This document shows positions 31,650 through 43,700 of a DNA stretch of 64,000 bases, piece by piece. The stretch lies in the NCBI RefSeq assembly GCF_000237925.1, contig NC_031500.1:186001-250000 (forward strand), written 5' to 3'. Both the position numbers and the translations under genes were made by a program. Numbering within the stretch: the stretch's first letter is position 1; each line of letters begins with the position of its first letter. Below the pieces are notes generated by a model. The model saw only the letters and a program-made list of their open reading frames with translations. It was not told the origin of the DNA and searched no databases. Source of the DNA: Schistosoma mansoni (lineage: Eukaryota > Platyhelminthes > Trematoda > Strigeidida > Schistosomatidae).

Positions 31650-34600
31650 AACTCCGCCTGTAGCTCCTCTGGGGGCTACTGCCGGTCCCAAGCCCGGGTA
31701 AAGGAGGAGGGTTGGGCATGGGGTTAGCGACCCCATCCCGTAGAAAATCAACTCGCTAAAAAACGCTAACCAGAAAAAATCATTCAAACCTTTTAAACTC
31801 TGCCCCGGGAGTAGAAGGAATAATTATGACGTCTCATGATGAAAGCCGAAATTTTTCGGAAGTCACGAGGCCGATGCACCTTCTTACAACCAGAGCGACA
31901 ATTTTTATAGGTACATGGAATGTCCGAACAATGTGGGAGACCGGAAGAGTCTTCCAAATTGCTGCAGAAATGAGAAAATACAACATGGAGGTGCTTGGAA
32001 TCAGCGAAACACATTGGAAGCAGGTTGGACAACAACGACTGTCTTCAGGAGAACTTCTGTTATACTCAGGTCATGAAGAAGGAAATGCCCCACATACACA
32101 AGGAGTGGCACTGATGCTGTCTAGAAAAGCACAAAATGCACTTATAGGATGGGAATCTCATGGACCAAGGATCATCAAAGCCTCCTTCAAAACAAAGAGA
32201 GAGGGCATTACAATGAACGTCATCCAGTGCTATGCACCTACCAACGACTACGATGAAGACGCTAAAGACCAATTCTACGATAGGCTGCAGTCGATCTTCG
32301 AGAAGTGCCCAACCAAGGACCTGACCATTCTGATGGGAGATTTCAATGCCAAGGTTGGAAAGGACAACACTGGATACGAAGACGTAATGGGACGACATGG
32401 ACTGGGAGAAAGGAACGAAAATGGTGAGAGATTTGTAAACCTATGTGCCTTCAATAAACTGGTCATAGGTGGCACCATATTCCCACACAAAAACATACAT
32501 AAGCCACTTGGATTTCACCGGATCACACTACACAGAATCTAATCGACCATATCTGTATCAACAAAAAGTTCAGGAGGACGATGGAGGATGTAAGAACCAG
32601 AAGAGGAGCTGATATAGCATCCGATCATCATTTGCTGGTCGCCAAGATGAAACTAAAACTCAAGAAGCACTGGACAACGGCGCGGACAACATCACAAAAG
32701 TTTAATACGGTTTTTCTTCGAGATGCTGACAAACTCAACAAATTCAACATAGGCCTCAGCAACAGGTTCCAGGCCTTTCATGATGTACTCAATAGAGAGG
32801 GAACTACAATGGAGAGCAACTGGAAAGGTATCAAGGAGGCAATCGTTTCAAAATGTCCGGAGGCTCTGGGCCAAAAGAAGCACCATCACAAGGAATGGAT
32901 CACTGTTGATACACTGGATAAGATTGAAGAAAGGAGGAACAAGAAGGCAGCAATCAATATCAGCTGAACAAGAGCGGAAAAAGCCAAGGCACAAGGCGAA
33001 TACACAGAGGCAAACAAGCAAGTGAAGAGGAGCATCAGAACCGACAAACGTAAATATGTGGAAGATTCAGCGATGACAGCGGAAAAGGCTGCAAGAGAGG
33101 GAAACATGAGACAACTGTATGGCAAAGTAATCACTAACATTGAAGAACAACGGAACAGGTGGGTAGGACACTTCAAAGAACTCTTAAATCGACCAGCTCC
33201 CCTGGACCAACCCAACATCGAAGCAGCACCCACGGACCTCCCAATCGATGTTGGCCCACCAACAATTGAAGAGATTAGCATGGCCATTAGACAAATCAAG
33301 AGTGGCAAAGCAGCGGGACCAGACAACATCCCGGCAGAGGCACTGAAAGCAAATGTAGCAGCAACTGCCAAGATACTCCACATTCTCTTCAGTAAGATTT
33401 GGGACGAAGAACAAGTACCAACAGACTGGAAAAAGGACTTCTCATCAAGATACCAAAGAAAGGCGATCTGAGCAAGTGCGACAACTACAGGGGCATCACT
33501 CTTCTCTCAATACCAGGAAAATATTCAACAGAGTATTGTTAGACAGGATGAAGGATTCCGCGGACGCTCAACTTCGAGATCAACAAGCTGGATTTCGTAA
33601 GGATAGATCGTGCACAGATCAAATCGCAACTCTACGTATCATTGTGGAACAATCAATCGAATGGAATTCATCACTGTACATCAACTTCATCGACTACGAG
33701 AAAGTATATGATAGCGTGGACAGGACAACACTATGGAGGCTTCTTCGACACTACGGCGTGCCTGAGAAGATAGTCAATATCATACGGAACTCCTATGATG
33801 GACTAAACTGCCAAATCGTCCACGGAGGACAACTCACCGACTCATTCGAGGTAAAGACCGGTGTTAGGCAAAGTTGCTTACTCTCACCCTTTCTCTTTCT
33901 CCTGGTGATCGACTGGATCATGAAGACGTCAACATCTGGAGGAAATCACGGGATACAGTGGTCAGGCAGGATGCAGCTTGACGATTTAGACTTCGCGGAT
34001 GATCTGGCTCTTCTATCACAAACGCAACAACAAATGCAGGAGAAAACGACCAGTGTAGCAGCAGCCTCAGCAGCAGTAGGTCTCAATATAAACAAAGAGA
34101 AAAGCAAGACTCTCCGATACAATACAATATGCACCAATCAAATTACACTTGACGGAGAAGCTTTTGAAGATGTGGAAGCCTTTATATATCTGGGCAGCAT
34201 CATTGATGAACACGGTGGATCAGATGCAGATGTGAGGGCGCGGATCGGCAAAGCAAGAGCAGCATACCTACAACTGAAAAACATCTGGGGCTCAAAACAA
34301 TTGTCAACCAACACTTAGAATTTTCAATACAAATGTCAAGACAGTTCTACTGTATGGGACGGAGACGTGGAGAACTACGAAAGCCATTATCCAGAAGATA
34401 CAAGTGTTTATTAACAACTGTCCACGCAAGATACTTCGGATCCGTTGGCCAGACACTATCAACAACAAGTTTCTATGGGAGACAACAAACCAGATCCCAG
34501 AGGAGGAAGAAATCAGGAAGAAGCGCTGGAAATGCATTGGGCACACCTTTAGGAAATCACCTAATTGTGTTGCAAGACAAGCTTTCACATGGAATCCTGA

Positions 34601-34790
34601 AGGTCAAAGGAGAAGAGGAAGACCAAAGAACACATTACGCCGATAAATAGAGACAGACATGAGAAGAATGAACAAGAACTGGAAAAGAACTAGAAAAGAA
34701 GGCCCAGGACAGAGTGGGTTGGAGAAAGCTGGTCGGCGGCCTATGCTCCATTGGGAGTAACAGGCGTAAGTAAGTAAGTAAGTAATATTG
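31650..34790 (+). mobile_element. LINE A (RTE-like), full length 3.14 kb
   Basis: Inserted in a CR1-like LINE with target duplication AAGAAT (31644-31649 and 34791-34796). A GC-rich 5' UTR is followed by one long coding region. The apurinic endonuclease domain (about 31910-32640) has TWNVRTM, ISETHW, MGDFNAKVG and SDHHLL; RT (about 33470-34070) has QQAGFRKDRSC, KTGVRQSC and LDFADDLALLSQTQQ. A C-terminal region with ETWRT and [15 protein letters not shown] follows. It ends in (TAAG)n. The frame changes or stops at about 32540, 32967, 33475 and 34318, so it is dead but recent. The single-ORF layout and microsatellite tail fit the RTE clade (SR2/SR3/Perere-3 relatives). Confidence 0.92.
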
Positions 34791-34796
34791 AAGAAT

Positions 34797-36085
34797 GGTC
34801 AGAGACGGATCGTATCTAACTACCGGCTTGTCAGCCTAACTAGCATAGTCGTTCAGTTACTTGAAAAGATAATCCGGGTTAAGTTACTAAGTCACAGATT
34901 CGTACAATCTGTTAACTCACGAGCAACACGGGTTTTGAAACAAGTATTCATGCTCGACTAACTTACTTATTGAGAGAGTGGTTTGGACAGAAGCCCTAGA
35001 TAACGGTCTCTCTGTCAATGTGATATTCACATTTAGGCCTTATTCAGAGGCTCTTGAACTTTGGAATAACAGGTGTTGTACAGGAAGTGAGAGTTGATGG
35101 AATGCTATCCGAATGGAAACTGGTCAAAAGTGATATACCTCAAGGCAACATTTTTGGTCCCCTACCTTTCCTTCTTCACGTCAATCTATTACCGCTATTG
35201 CCTAAGTCGTCGACATTATTGTTTGAAGATGGCGTCGAAATCTGGAGAACAATAAGAAGTGAGGCAGATGATTTTGATCTCCAAGTTGACCTAGACGAAT
35301 TAGTTAGGCTCGAGGTTGGGGCTTGGAAGTCATTTCCTCATGCACACTGGACACGGTAATAGTTACCAGTACACTATTAAAGGTGCCTCTCTTCCGTGCA
35401 TAGGGGAATATAAAGACTTTGAAGTAATAATAAGTCACGACTAGAAAACAACTACGAATTGCAAGGTAAAAGCCGTCAAAGAGTTTTGTGCGTTATGGTC
35501 ATTTCGCCGAGCATTCAAATGCTTTGACCAGATTTTTCGAATTTTATATCCTACCTATGTAAGCCCACACTTAGAGTATTGTATCCAAGCAGCTGGCCCA
35601 CGTCTGATTATTGATACTAACTCGAGCATGTTCAGCCTGTGGGAACAAAATTTGTGAAGGGTCTTTCTAAATTTCTTTACGATGAGCGCTTAAAATTCCT
35701 TTTCCCCTTGTCGCATCGTAGGACATGAAGTGACCTTATTTTAGCATTTCGTATCTCTAAAATGACCCATCCTTTTGCTCCCTCAACACGAGTAATCTCC
35801 GAGGTCATAAAAAGAAGGTTTACGAACCGCAATGTAACATACTTAAGGTGGGGTTCCATTCTTCTCGTCAAGCTTCTTCTATTTCATTCACAACCATTTG
35901 AACCATTTGGACCCTCTTTCCATTCTCGATGCTCCTCTAAATGATGCTAGTGTTGTGAGACTCGAACGCCTTACTCGAACAAGTGATATCAGACTCATCA
36001 GTGAACATTTTCGAGGAGAATCTGAACCTTAACTGGAAGGCAAACTGTCAGGATTAACACAGGTCTACCAACCTACTATCCTTAA
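34797..36085 (+). mobile_element. CR1-like LINE, 3' part
   Basis: Continues exactly from 31649 (KNGQRR, then NYRLVSLTS). It shows DIPQGNIFGPLPFLLHVN, the form of RT motif B, but the metal-binding DD is replaced (LLFEDGVEIWR). Many stops and shifts. The last recognisable part lies around 36000-36085, just before the HSBP1 start codon. Confidence 0.82.
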
Positions 36086-36136
36086 TTTTGAAGACTGAAC
36101 TGAGGGTTTTTTAATCTGAAGGTCATTATTTGCGAG

Positions 36137-38625
36137 ATGGCAAGTGCACTTGACACTAACCAGGCTGATGTTAAGCAAAATCCAGAAGAGATTCAAGACT
36201 TGACTGCATCCGTAAAAAAATTATTATTGCTTTAACATAAATTAGATTTCAGTTATGCTGAAAAATATCCAGGAATCATTCAATACAATGAGTGAACAGC
36301 TCCTAGAAAAAAATATCCTTTTCCTAAAATCATTTCACTTTGAATTACTTTCTAACATCTATCTATCAAAACTGTTTTGGTTTGCGAATCGATTTTGGCA
36401 GTATCAACTGTTTTTAATTAGCATATAATACGAGCTAAGCAGTGTCAACATATGCTTTCTCCATGAGACTGTTACTACCTAGAACTCACTGTTAGTGTCT
36501 TATTCCACTCGGCATCCAACATGCTTGGTTATGTTCGGCAAATTATTGAACAGGACCTATTTCATGAACCAATTTTACACCTGTCTTAAGTAAGCATTAT
36601 TATTGCACAGAGAAAAAATCCATTCAATGTAATAGCAATGTTTAGTGACTATCACTAACTGTAGACCTAACTTCTGTAGTCTCGCAAATTCACTTATACC
36701 ATAACACAATAAGGACTGAGTTTTCTTTTCAAACCATATAACAGACATAATTTGACGTAACAAACACTCGTCAGGTAAAAGGGTAGATTGTTGTTACTGC
36801 TCAATATCACTGAACATCGGAACGTATGATTTACTGGATTAAATTCAAGCATCTAATCAACATATGTCCATAAGCCTGCTTCAGTGTATTAAGTTTTATA
36901 GCCAGCGAACAATAAAACTGCATCAGTTCGCAAAAAGACATGTACAATTATTGGTTTCATCCCTCGAAATAACTTCTCCTTAGGGCTACATTCTGGGTGT
37001 GCGCTTCTAATTTTAAATCAGCACATCCAGTTCAGTATTTAAAGACTAGAAAATAGCAAATAATTGGTTCTCCAACTGCCATTCAACTATAGACAACGCA
37101 GAATCTAGTGCAGGTGTACACCGACCGGTATCACTGCACGTTGTGAAAGAAAATTCATAAAATATAATGTAAATGAGTCGAGTGAATAATTTTAGTGATG
37201 TCAAAAGTTTTAAGCACTACCAAAGGCAAGATTTAGAGAAAATAAGTACTTTGGCGTTTTTAATCTTTTACCTCATAAAGTGCTCCAAGAAAATACCTCT
37301 GTATAGTGCTCGAAACGTTTAAAATTGCTAGGGAACATTCTTTTTGTTATCACAGAGTAAAAATGACACTTAAACGTATTAGGTGCTCAATTTTTTATAT
37401 AATATGTAAGCAGTCAGTCCTAATCTTAGTTAACTGTTTTCTCAATAATGCCATTTTGTTAGTAGTTCATTGAATAATGGGTGAGCTAATGAATTAGAAA
37501 TGCTGAAACAGACGATTTTCGCGTATGGTTTCTTCCTGTTAGTACGGTGGCGACAATAATCTCCTAGAAATTTCATCTCCATAAGTCTACAATGGATTTA
37601 TTATATAAATATTTTGTAGAGAATAGTAATTTTTCTGTAAAATTACTTATGATTTATGAGGGCGGTTCTCAGAGATCCCTTTATCGTAAATATATCCGTA
37701 TTCAGAATTCATTTTGTTTATCTATATTTCTACAACGTTTACTGTCAGCGGTCTTTGGGTACAGTGACGATAGTTCGCATGATATCGCCATCTTAAAACA
37801 CCGGCTTCGATAGCTTGAATATGTGCTACGAATATCGTTGCAACAAATTCCACACCGTGCATCATTTGTCGACTCTGGCTCGGCTGCAAAAAGTCGAGAG
37901 ATGGTCAGTTTATGATATTGTTCTGATAAAAAGTATACAGAACTGATATCTGTCAGCTCTTCACAACTCTGGTTGGGGTTCTAGAAATAGTACAACTCAA
38001 TGGCTTGAGACGTTGTCAGACAGCTTAGAATAGAAGCCAGTGGTGGTCCCGCTCTAATTTTCTATTGCTTCATAAAAATGAGAAGAAACTCTCCAACACA
38101 TATCTATTCCGGTATCCATTCGTACCAATATTTATATACTTAAATAAATAAATAAACCGTTATTAGTATCAGTAAGTCATCTTACTAAGGTATGGTTCGA
38201 AGATGAGTAATTAGACTTAAACTAAGGAGATGAGTTACACTCCACCTGGCTATATATTATGATTATTAAACTATTGTTATATACAGACTCGTGTACTGGA
38301 CTTCAGGTCTTACTTTATTTCTGAGGGTCAGTGTTAATATTCGGTTGTCGAACTAAATAAGGTGGAGTGGCATTCGAACGTGGAATAGTGGTCAAAAGTT
38401 CAACTTCTATCAATGAGCCACCTCTCTCAAGTCAAGTATTAAATGTTCAGTAACACAATGGTTTGTTGGTTGAATATCTATTATTTATAACAATAATAAT
38501 CTCATAATGGAATTATTTCCTTAACTAATTCAATACTAGATGATTTATCAAAGAGAGTAGATGATGTTGAAAAGAATATTGGTGAAATTATCAGTAGTCT
38601 TGATGATGATGGCGGTAATGAATAA
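36137..38625 (+). CDS. HSBP1: Heat shock factor-binding protein 1 (HSBP1), three exons
   Basis: Small coiled-coil protein that binds trimeric heat shock factor 1 and damps the heat-shock response; it also helps assemble the WASH complex. Exons: 36137-36211 (25 codons), 36246-36312, 38537-38625, giving 76 aa, the same length as human HSBP1. Alignment is gap-free through the coil: EEIQDLTAS, then ISVMLKNIQESFNTMSEQLL, then EKIDDLSKRVDDVEKNI against human RIDDMSSRIDDLEKNI. Hydrophobic heptads run through the middle and the acidic tail ends in DDDGGNE. Intron 1 is a 34-nt GT-AG micro-intron; intron 2 is U12-type AT-AC. A likely poly(A) signal AATAAA follows the stop within ~10 bp. No single exon exceeds 90 nt, so open-frame scans miss the gene. 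Confidence 0.93.
36313..38536 (+). other. U12-type AT-AC intron of HSBP1
   Basis: The 5' splice site is ATATCCTTTT (36313), matching the U12 consensus. The branch site is TTTCCTTAAC (38516-38525) and the intron ends in AC 11-12 nt later (38536), within the short distance U12 introns need. Using AT and AC restores the codon for Ile in KIDDL, which no GT-AG pairing does. Confidence 0.88.
38120..38156 (+). mobile_element. S3 tail fragment
   Basis: Only ACCAATATTTATATACTTAA plus an AAATAAATAAATAAA run, inside the HSBP1 AT-AC intron. Confidence 0.6.
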
Positions 38626-38821
38626 TAATAATAAACGTCTACTTCTTCCATTCGATAACATTGTAAATGACAATTGTTGTTGTTATTTTCAACTTCTTGT
38701 ATATGTTGTGAATTTGTTTTTGTTTTCAATAATATAATATTATTTATATTTAAAATTATAAGAAACTTTAGTTGAAATACATGAATAAGTAATTTTCTTT
38801 TCTCGAAATATGGTATGAAGT

Positions 38822-39327
38822 TGCCCCCAAGTGCCCTGGTACGGCCGAGAGTGGGGAGAGTCCGCTCTCTCGAAATGCTCTCATATGATGACGCGTATAC
38901 AGCCGCTGATGGAGAAGTCCTACTCACTGCCTTCTCGTGACGAGGGTGTTGTTCACGGAAGTAAGAGGACGAAAAGCGAATCTCCGACGCTTTAACCGGG
39001 TTGGTGGACACGGAGGGTCCACCTAGGGGAGTTGGAAAACCCTGATTCCAAACCAATGGTGCACATGGGTTCCAGTATTCTGAACGAACAAATGGCGTAT
39101 GAATCAATCGTTGGTCACCGGCTACCATGTGACTGCATCTCCTCATGATGCTCCACTGCCTTGTGGATTAGACCTTTAGGTCAAAGGCTCTGGGTGTGAC
39201 CCCCTAAGAAAACCACTTGCTTCGATTTGGGCATCTGGGCAGTATCACAGCCCTCACACAGTGTGGTGCATATGTATGTGGTGCCCCTTTGTACCAATAT
39301 TTGTGCCTAAATAATAATAATAAATGA
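38822..39327 (+). mobile_element. S3 element, near full length
   Basis: GCCCCCAAGTGCCCTGG at the start, AATAATAATAAATGA tail. It begins ~200 bp after the HSBP1 stop codon. The long antisense open frame here (to 38502) runs through S3 and the reverse strand of HSBP1 exon 3 and is not a gene. Confidence 0.9.
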
Positions 39328-39347
39328 AGTTGCATAATTGAATAATT

Positions 39348-40150
39348 TACTTGAACACATTAATATTGGTACAAAGGGGCACCGAATACATATGTGTCAC
39401 ACAACCCACTTGATTTGTGTGTGGGCTGTGATATTACCCGGTTGTTCAGACCTAAGCAGGTGATTTTCTTAGGTGGTCACAACTTTGACCTAAAGGTCTG
39501 ATCTACAAGAAAGTGGAGCAACGTAAGGAGATGCAGTTCCATAGTAGCTGGTAACTAATAATTAGTTTATACGCCATTTATTCCATCAGGGAGTAGTGAA
39601 CAAGAAAACGAGTGGGGACAGTCGGATGTATCTGAGAGCAAAACTACAGAATATCTCACTAAAATCTGACAACCATACAGTAAACAATTAATGTGCAAGC
39701 TATCAATCAATCGTCTCAATCTTGACTGTTCCATTCTGCGAATATCAGTCCATCACTTCTGATTTCATTGTTTATGCATTTTCATACCAATCGTGTTACG
39801 TTTCTGTTCGATTTTCTAGTGAAATACATTCTCTGCCTGACCATCGTCATATACTACTTATGTGGATGTAAGTAACCCACACCACAAAGGTACTGGAGCT
39901 CATGTGCACCATTGATTTAAAATGAGGGTTTTTCAGCTGCCTTAGGTGGATTCTCCATATCCACCAACCCGGTTAGAGCACCGGACATTTGCTTTTCGCT
40001 CTCTCAATTTCGTAAACAACAGTAATGCTGCGAGAAGGCAGTGAGTAGGACTTTCCTGACAGAGACTATATACGCGTGTATATGTGGGAGCATTACGAGA
40101 GAGAGAGCGGACTCTCCCTACTCTTGGCCGTACCAGGGTCGGTGACTGCA
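39348..40150 (-). mobile_element. S3 element, old, with a 299-bp insert
   Basis: Minus-strand S3 with more changes than the others. It is interrupted at 39591-39889 by unrelated DNA; S3 sequence continues on both sides (CCATCAGG and GGTACTGGAGC). Confidence 0.85.
39591..39889. mobile_element. Unidentified ~300-bp insert in S3
   Basis: Not seen elsewhere in the window. It has no tail, no clear inverted repeats and no open frame. It could be a solo LTR of a family absent here. Confidence 0.45.
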
Positions 40151-40716
40151 AGAGTTTAGCAGTAGGGACCAGGTCTTAGTGCTAATTAAAAAGTCATGTT
40201 AAACTATTGTACAAATCAAAGATAAACATAAAATTGAAGTAAGAAACTTATTGCTGTTATAATGAAATTCTTCAAAATTAAACTCCAACAAATCATAGTA
40301 AATAAAAAAAAGAAAAGGAAAAGATGACTCCATGTAGAAAATGAAGTTGCTATGGTAACTAATCTGTTTAACAAAGTAACATGTTACGTGTTTACTTTTG
40401 TTCAATATTCACCATTATGAAGTGTCAATCAGATAAATAACCCTCTCCCAAAATGAAAAAATCATCATACACTTTATAATAATGGAAAGAAAATAAGTCA
40501 TTTTGGAATACATCCACTGTAATAGTAGTATATATGTAAGATGGAAGTTTGGGTGAAGTCGGGAAGAAAGTGGAGAACAAGTTTCCGAGTTTTGTTGTTT
40601 ATGGTACATAAGATAGGGGGACTTAGATTGATTAATTGAACACACATAAATTAACATTTCTAAGTGAAGTAATAAAATAACTACAAGAAATCTAGTTCCC
40701 GCTGTCACTTTTTTTT
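40151..40716. other. UBE2J1 3' flank
   Basis: AT-rich, holding the probable 3' UTR of the minus-strand UBE2J1 gene; nothing else seen. Confidence 0.5.
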
Positions 40717-43700
40717 TCAAACATCTTGGAACATGATTGCTAGTCGACGCATAACAATGATAAATAAGGCAATAGCTACTCCAACAGCACATACTGTTGC
40801 AGTATGATATTGAACAAGTGATGTGGATCGTCGAATATGTTCACTTGATGTACGATTATTATTCTGGTTCGGTGTACTAACTGATCGACCAATTATTCTA
40901 TTGTGCAATCCATCTGTTCCATGTGTATCAGCTTGTATCTGATTTGTCCCACTTGTATTCAATTTAGATATGGAATTATCTTTACATGACTCATTAGTTT
41001 CTACAGTGTTACTGCTACCACCAGTTTTCGATGATGTACCAACCAACGGAACTTCATGTTCATTCAAGTTTGTTTTCTTCACTGAATCACTATTTTGAAC
41101 ATATTCCGGTGGTTTATCTGTTGAGCTGGATGAACATATCTCTTTAGACCCCGATTCATTTTTGCTTTGTGGAGAAATCGTTCCAGTCATTGTATGAACT
41201 TGATTTTCAGATGAATCAACAACCTCCTTGCTTTGGTTGGCCGCTGATAATGTCTTTGAAGTTGTTGGCTTGATGTTCTCATTGCTGTGTGACACATGAG
41301 TAACTTGAGTAGCATCAGTAATGGTGGTAGAAGAAGAGGAAGAGGGAGACACTGTGTCTTGAACAGAAGTACTTGCAGATTTTTCTTTCTAAAAACCGAA
41401 AAACAAATTAAGTTAATTAGTATATGCATCCATTCAAGTTGCCACATTACATCACTACAACAAGATAAGATTATCAAGACAAGAGTCAGAGTAACAGTAA
41501 CAGCATCAATCATAGTGGAAAGTAATATGGATAGACAATATTCTTCGAGAGGAACTAATTTATTAGCACTGCCTCTTAATCATTTGTAATTACTTTTATA
41601 AACGCTTTTCAGTCATGATTCAAAACTAATTGGAAAGAAATACTTCTTATCGCTTCTCTTTCCATGTATCATGGAGCAACAGTCTGCTCTGTTCTACTTA
41701 ATGGCTTTCAAACATAGTCTATGAAAGTGGAAAACACGAGCAGGCTACATATTTTTGATCATAGGGATCTTTAAAGTATTGCTCGGGTCTTTTGGAAGGA
41801 CCGACTGAGTAATGTTGAGGTCAAGCACGGCGCACTTTGCAAAGGTGGCGAATCGGTTTGTGAGGTAGTATATCTTCATCGAATGAGGTGGTCGAAACGT
41901 CTGTTACGTAAACCTAACTACCGCCTACTTCGAAGTCGGGTGTCTGCGAGTACAGGAGCATATTGAGGGGGGGGGAATTTAGCCATAGCCAAAAACGATG
42001 TAATCAATCCATGAGACCGTTGACTGTTGGTCTGAGCCATAACGGGAGTTGTAGACTAGTCGATGCGGTTATCGCGATTAGTAGGTTGAGATATTGAGTA
42101 ACATAGCTCCATAATCAGTCACAATGACACATATGTATTCACTCTCTATCGTCTTGTCGACTTTCAATCCCAGTATCCCTTCATACACCACAGAAGAAAA
42201 TACTTCTGTATATGTGATAGTCATTCTAGTCAATATTTTAGATCAAACAATCAAAGTTATCATAATCGAATTAAAGAAGGTGTTTCGTCCCATATGTATA
42301 TTCAAGACTCATCACATTTGGATATATCACAATCACAGTAAAGTAATTATTCTTAAATTGATCGATTTTTCTAAGTAATAGGAACAGTTGGGGTCGTAAT
42401 AAGAGTGAAGTGAATAGGACACACGTTGAGGAAGTCACCCAACTGCATCACAAGGTAAGCCCTCACATGGAATCCTGAAGGCCAAAGAACACATTACACC
42501 GAGAAATGCAGACAGATATGAGAAGAATGAACAAAAACTGGAAAAGAACTAGAACGGAAGGCTCAGGACAGTGTCGATTGGAGAATGCTGGTTGGCGGCC
42601 TATGCTCCATTGGGAGTAACAGGCGTAAGTATGTAAGTAAGAGTAATTATAACAACAACTAACAATAACTTACTGATATTAAAGACAAATCATATTGTTC
42701 CTTATCTATCTTCACTTTCATATGTAATACATCATTACCACTAAAATTTGCATTGAACTGAAACATTATCTATCTATCTATCTATCCACACTTAACAATG
42801 GAAGTGATTTAACTGATTACTTAATTTATACATTTTAAATTAAGTAGTATATACATTTAATAGTTTCTATGGAAATATTGATCTTTGAATTCATTTATTT
42901 ATATATTTCTTTAATCAATTCACGTGACTTGGATACAAATTTTACATTTTGTAATATTCTTTATCAGATACAGATTACTTGTCTCAGTAATTACATAGAA
43001 TATTCTTATTTGAAAGGAAGATTAGATGGAGCCCCCCCACCCACTCCTCAGTTTAAAGGTTAAGTAATCTAATCAATAGAACTTGATAACTAGATAAGAA
43101 GTAGACAGTAATTAGTCAATCTAGGTATTTTATCCCAATAAGAAATCACTTAAGGTACGAATAACACAGCAGCGACGTCTTAGATTGTATCAGTCAGTCA
43201 GTCACAACGTAGAAATTCGTACGTACATACATCAGTTTGAGTTGCCATACCACGTTAACACATAGATGCAGTTGTCGATTCAAATCCCATAGTGGTAGAA
43301 GCAGTAAAAGTATAAGCAGTAATCCGAAAAATTAGGGTTTCAAGATGTAATTCAATGAGTATAATCCAGTGAAGTAAATTTGGAAAGAGAAAATAATAGA
43401 GACATGAAGTATTCAGAAGATTAGAATTCGGGACAACACAAAGAATGGATGCACCTTCTCCATTACAAAAGATTTTGAATCATGTCATTCAAGGTCTCTA
43501 ACCATTGATTGCTATCATCTAGAGGATCCCAACCACGTAGTCTACACCTACCAATATGGCTTAACCCACTTGTCAGTCACTTCATAGATTTGTGCCACGT
43601 TTTGGTCTGGCCGCCCATAGCTTTCTTTCAGCCTACTCCTACACCATAAAGCATTGCACGTCGGGGCAGTCGGTGGTTGGGCATACGTAACACATGTCCC

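Noticed and set aside
38502-39146. 214-codon minus frame as a gene
   Set aside because: It is antisense to HSBP1 exon 3 and then runs through S3; both real features are on the other strand or are repeats.
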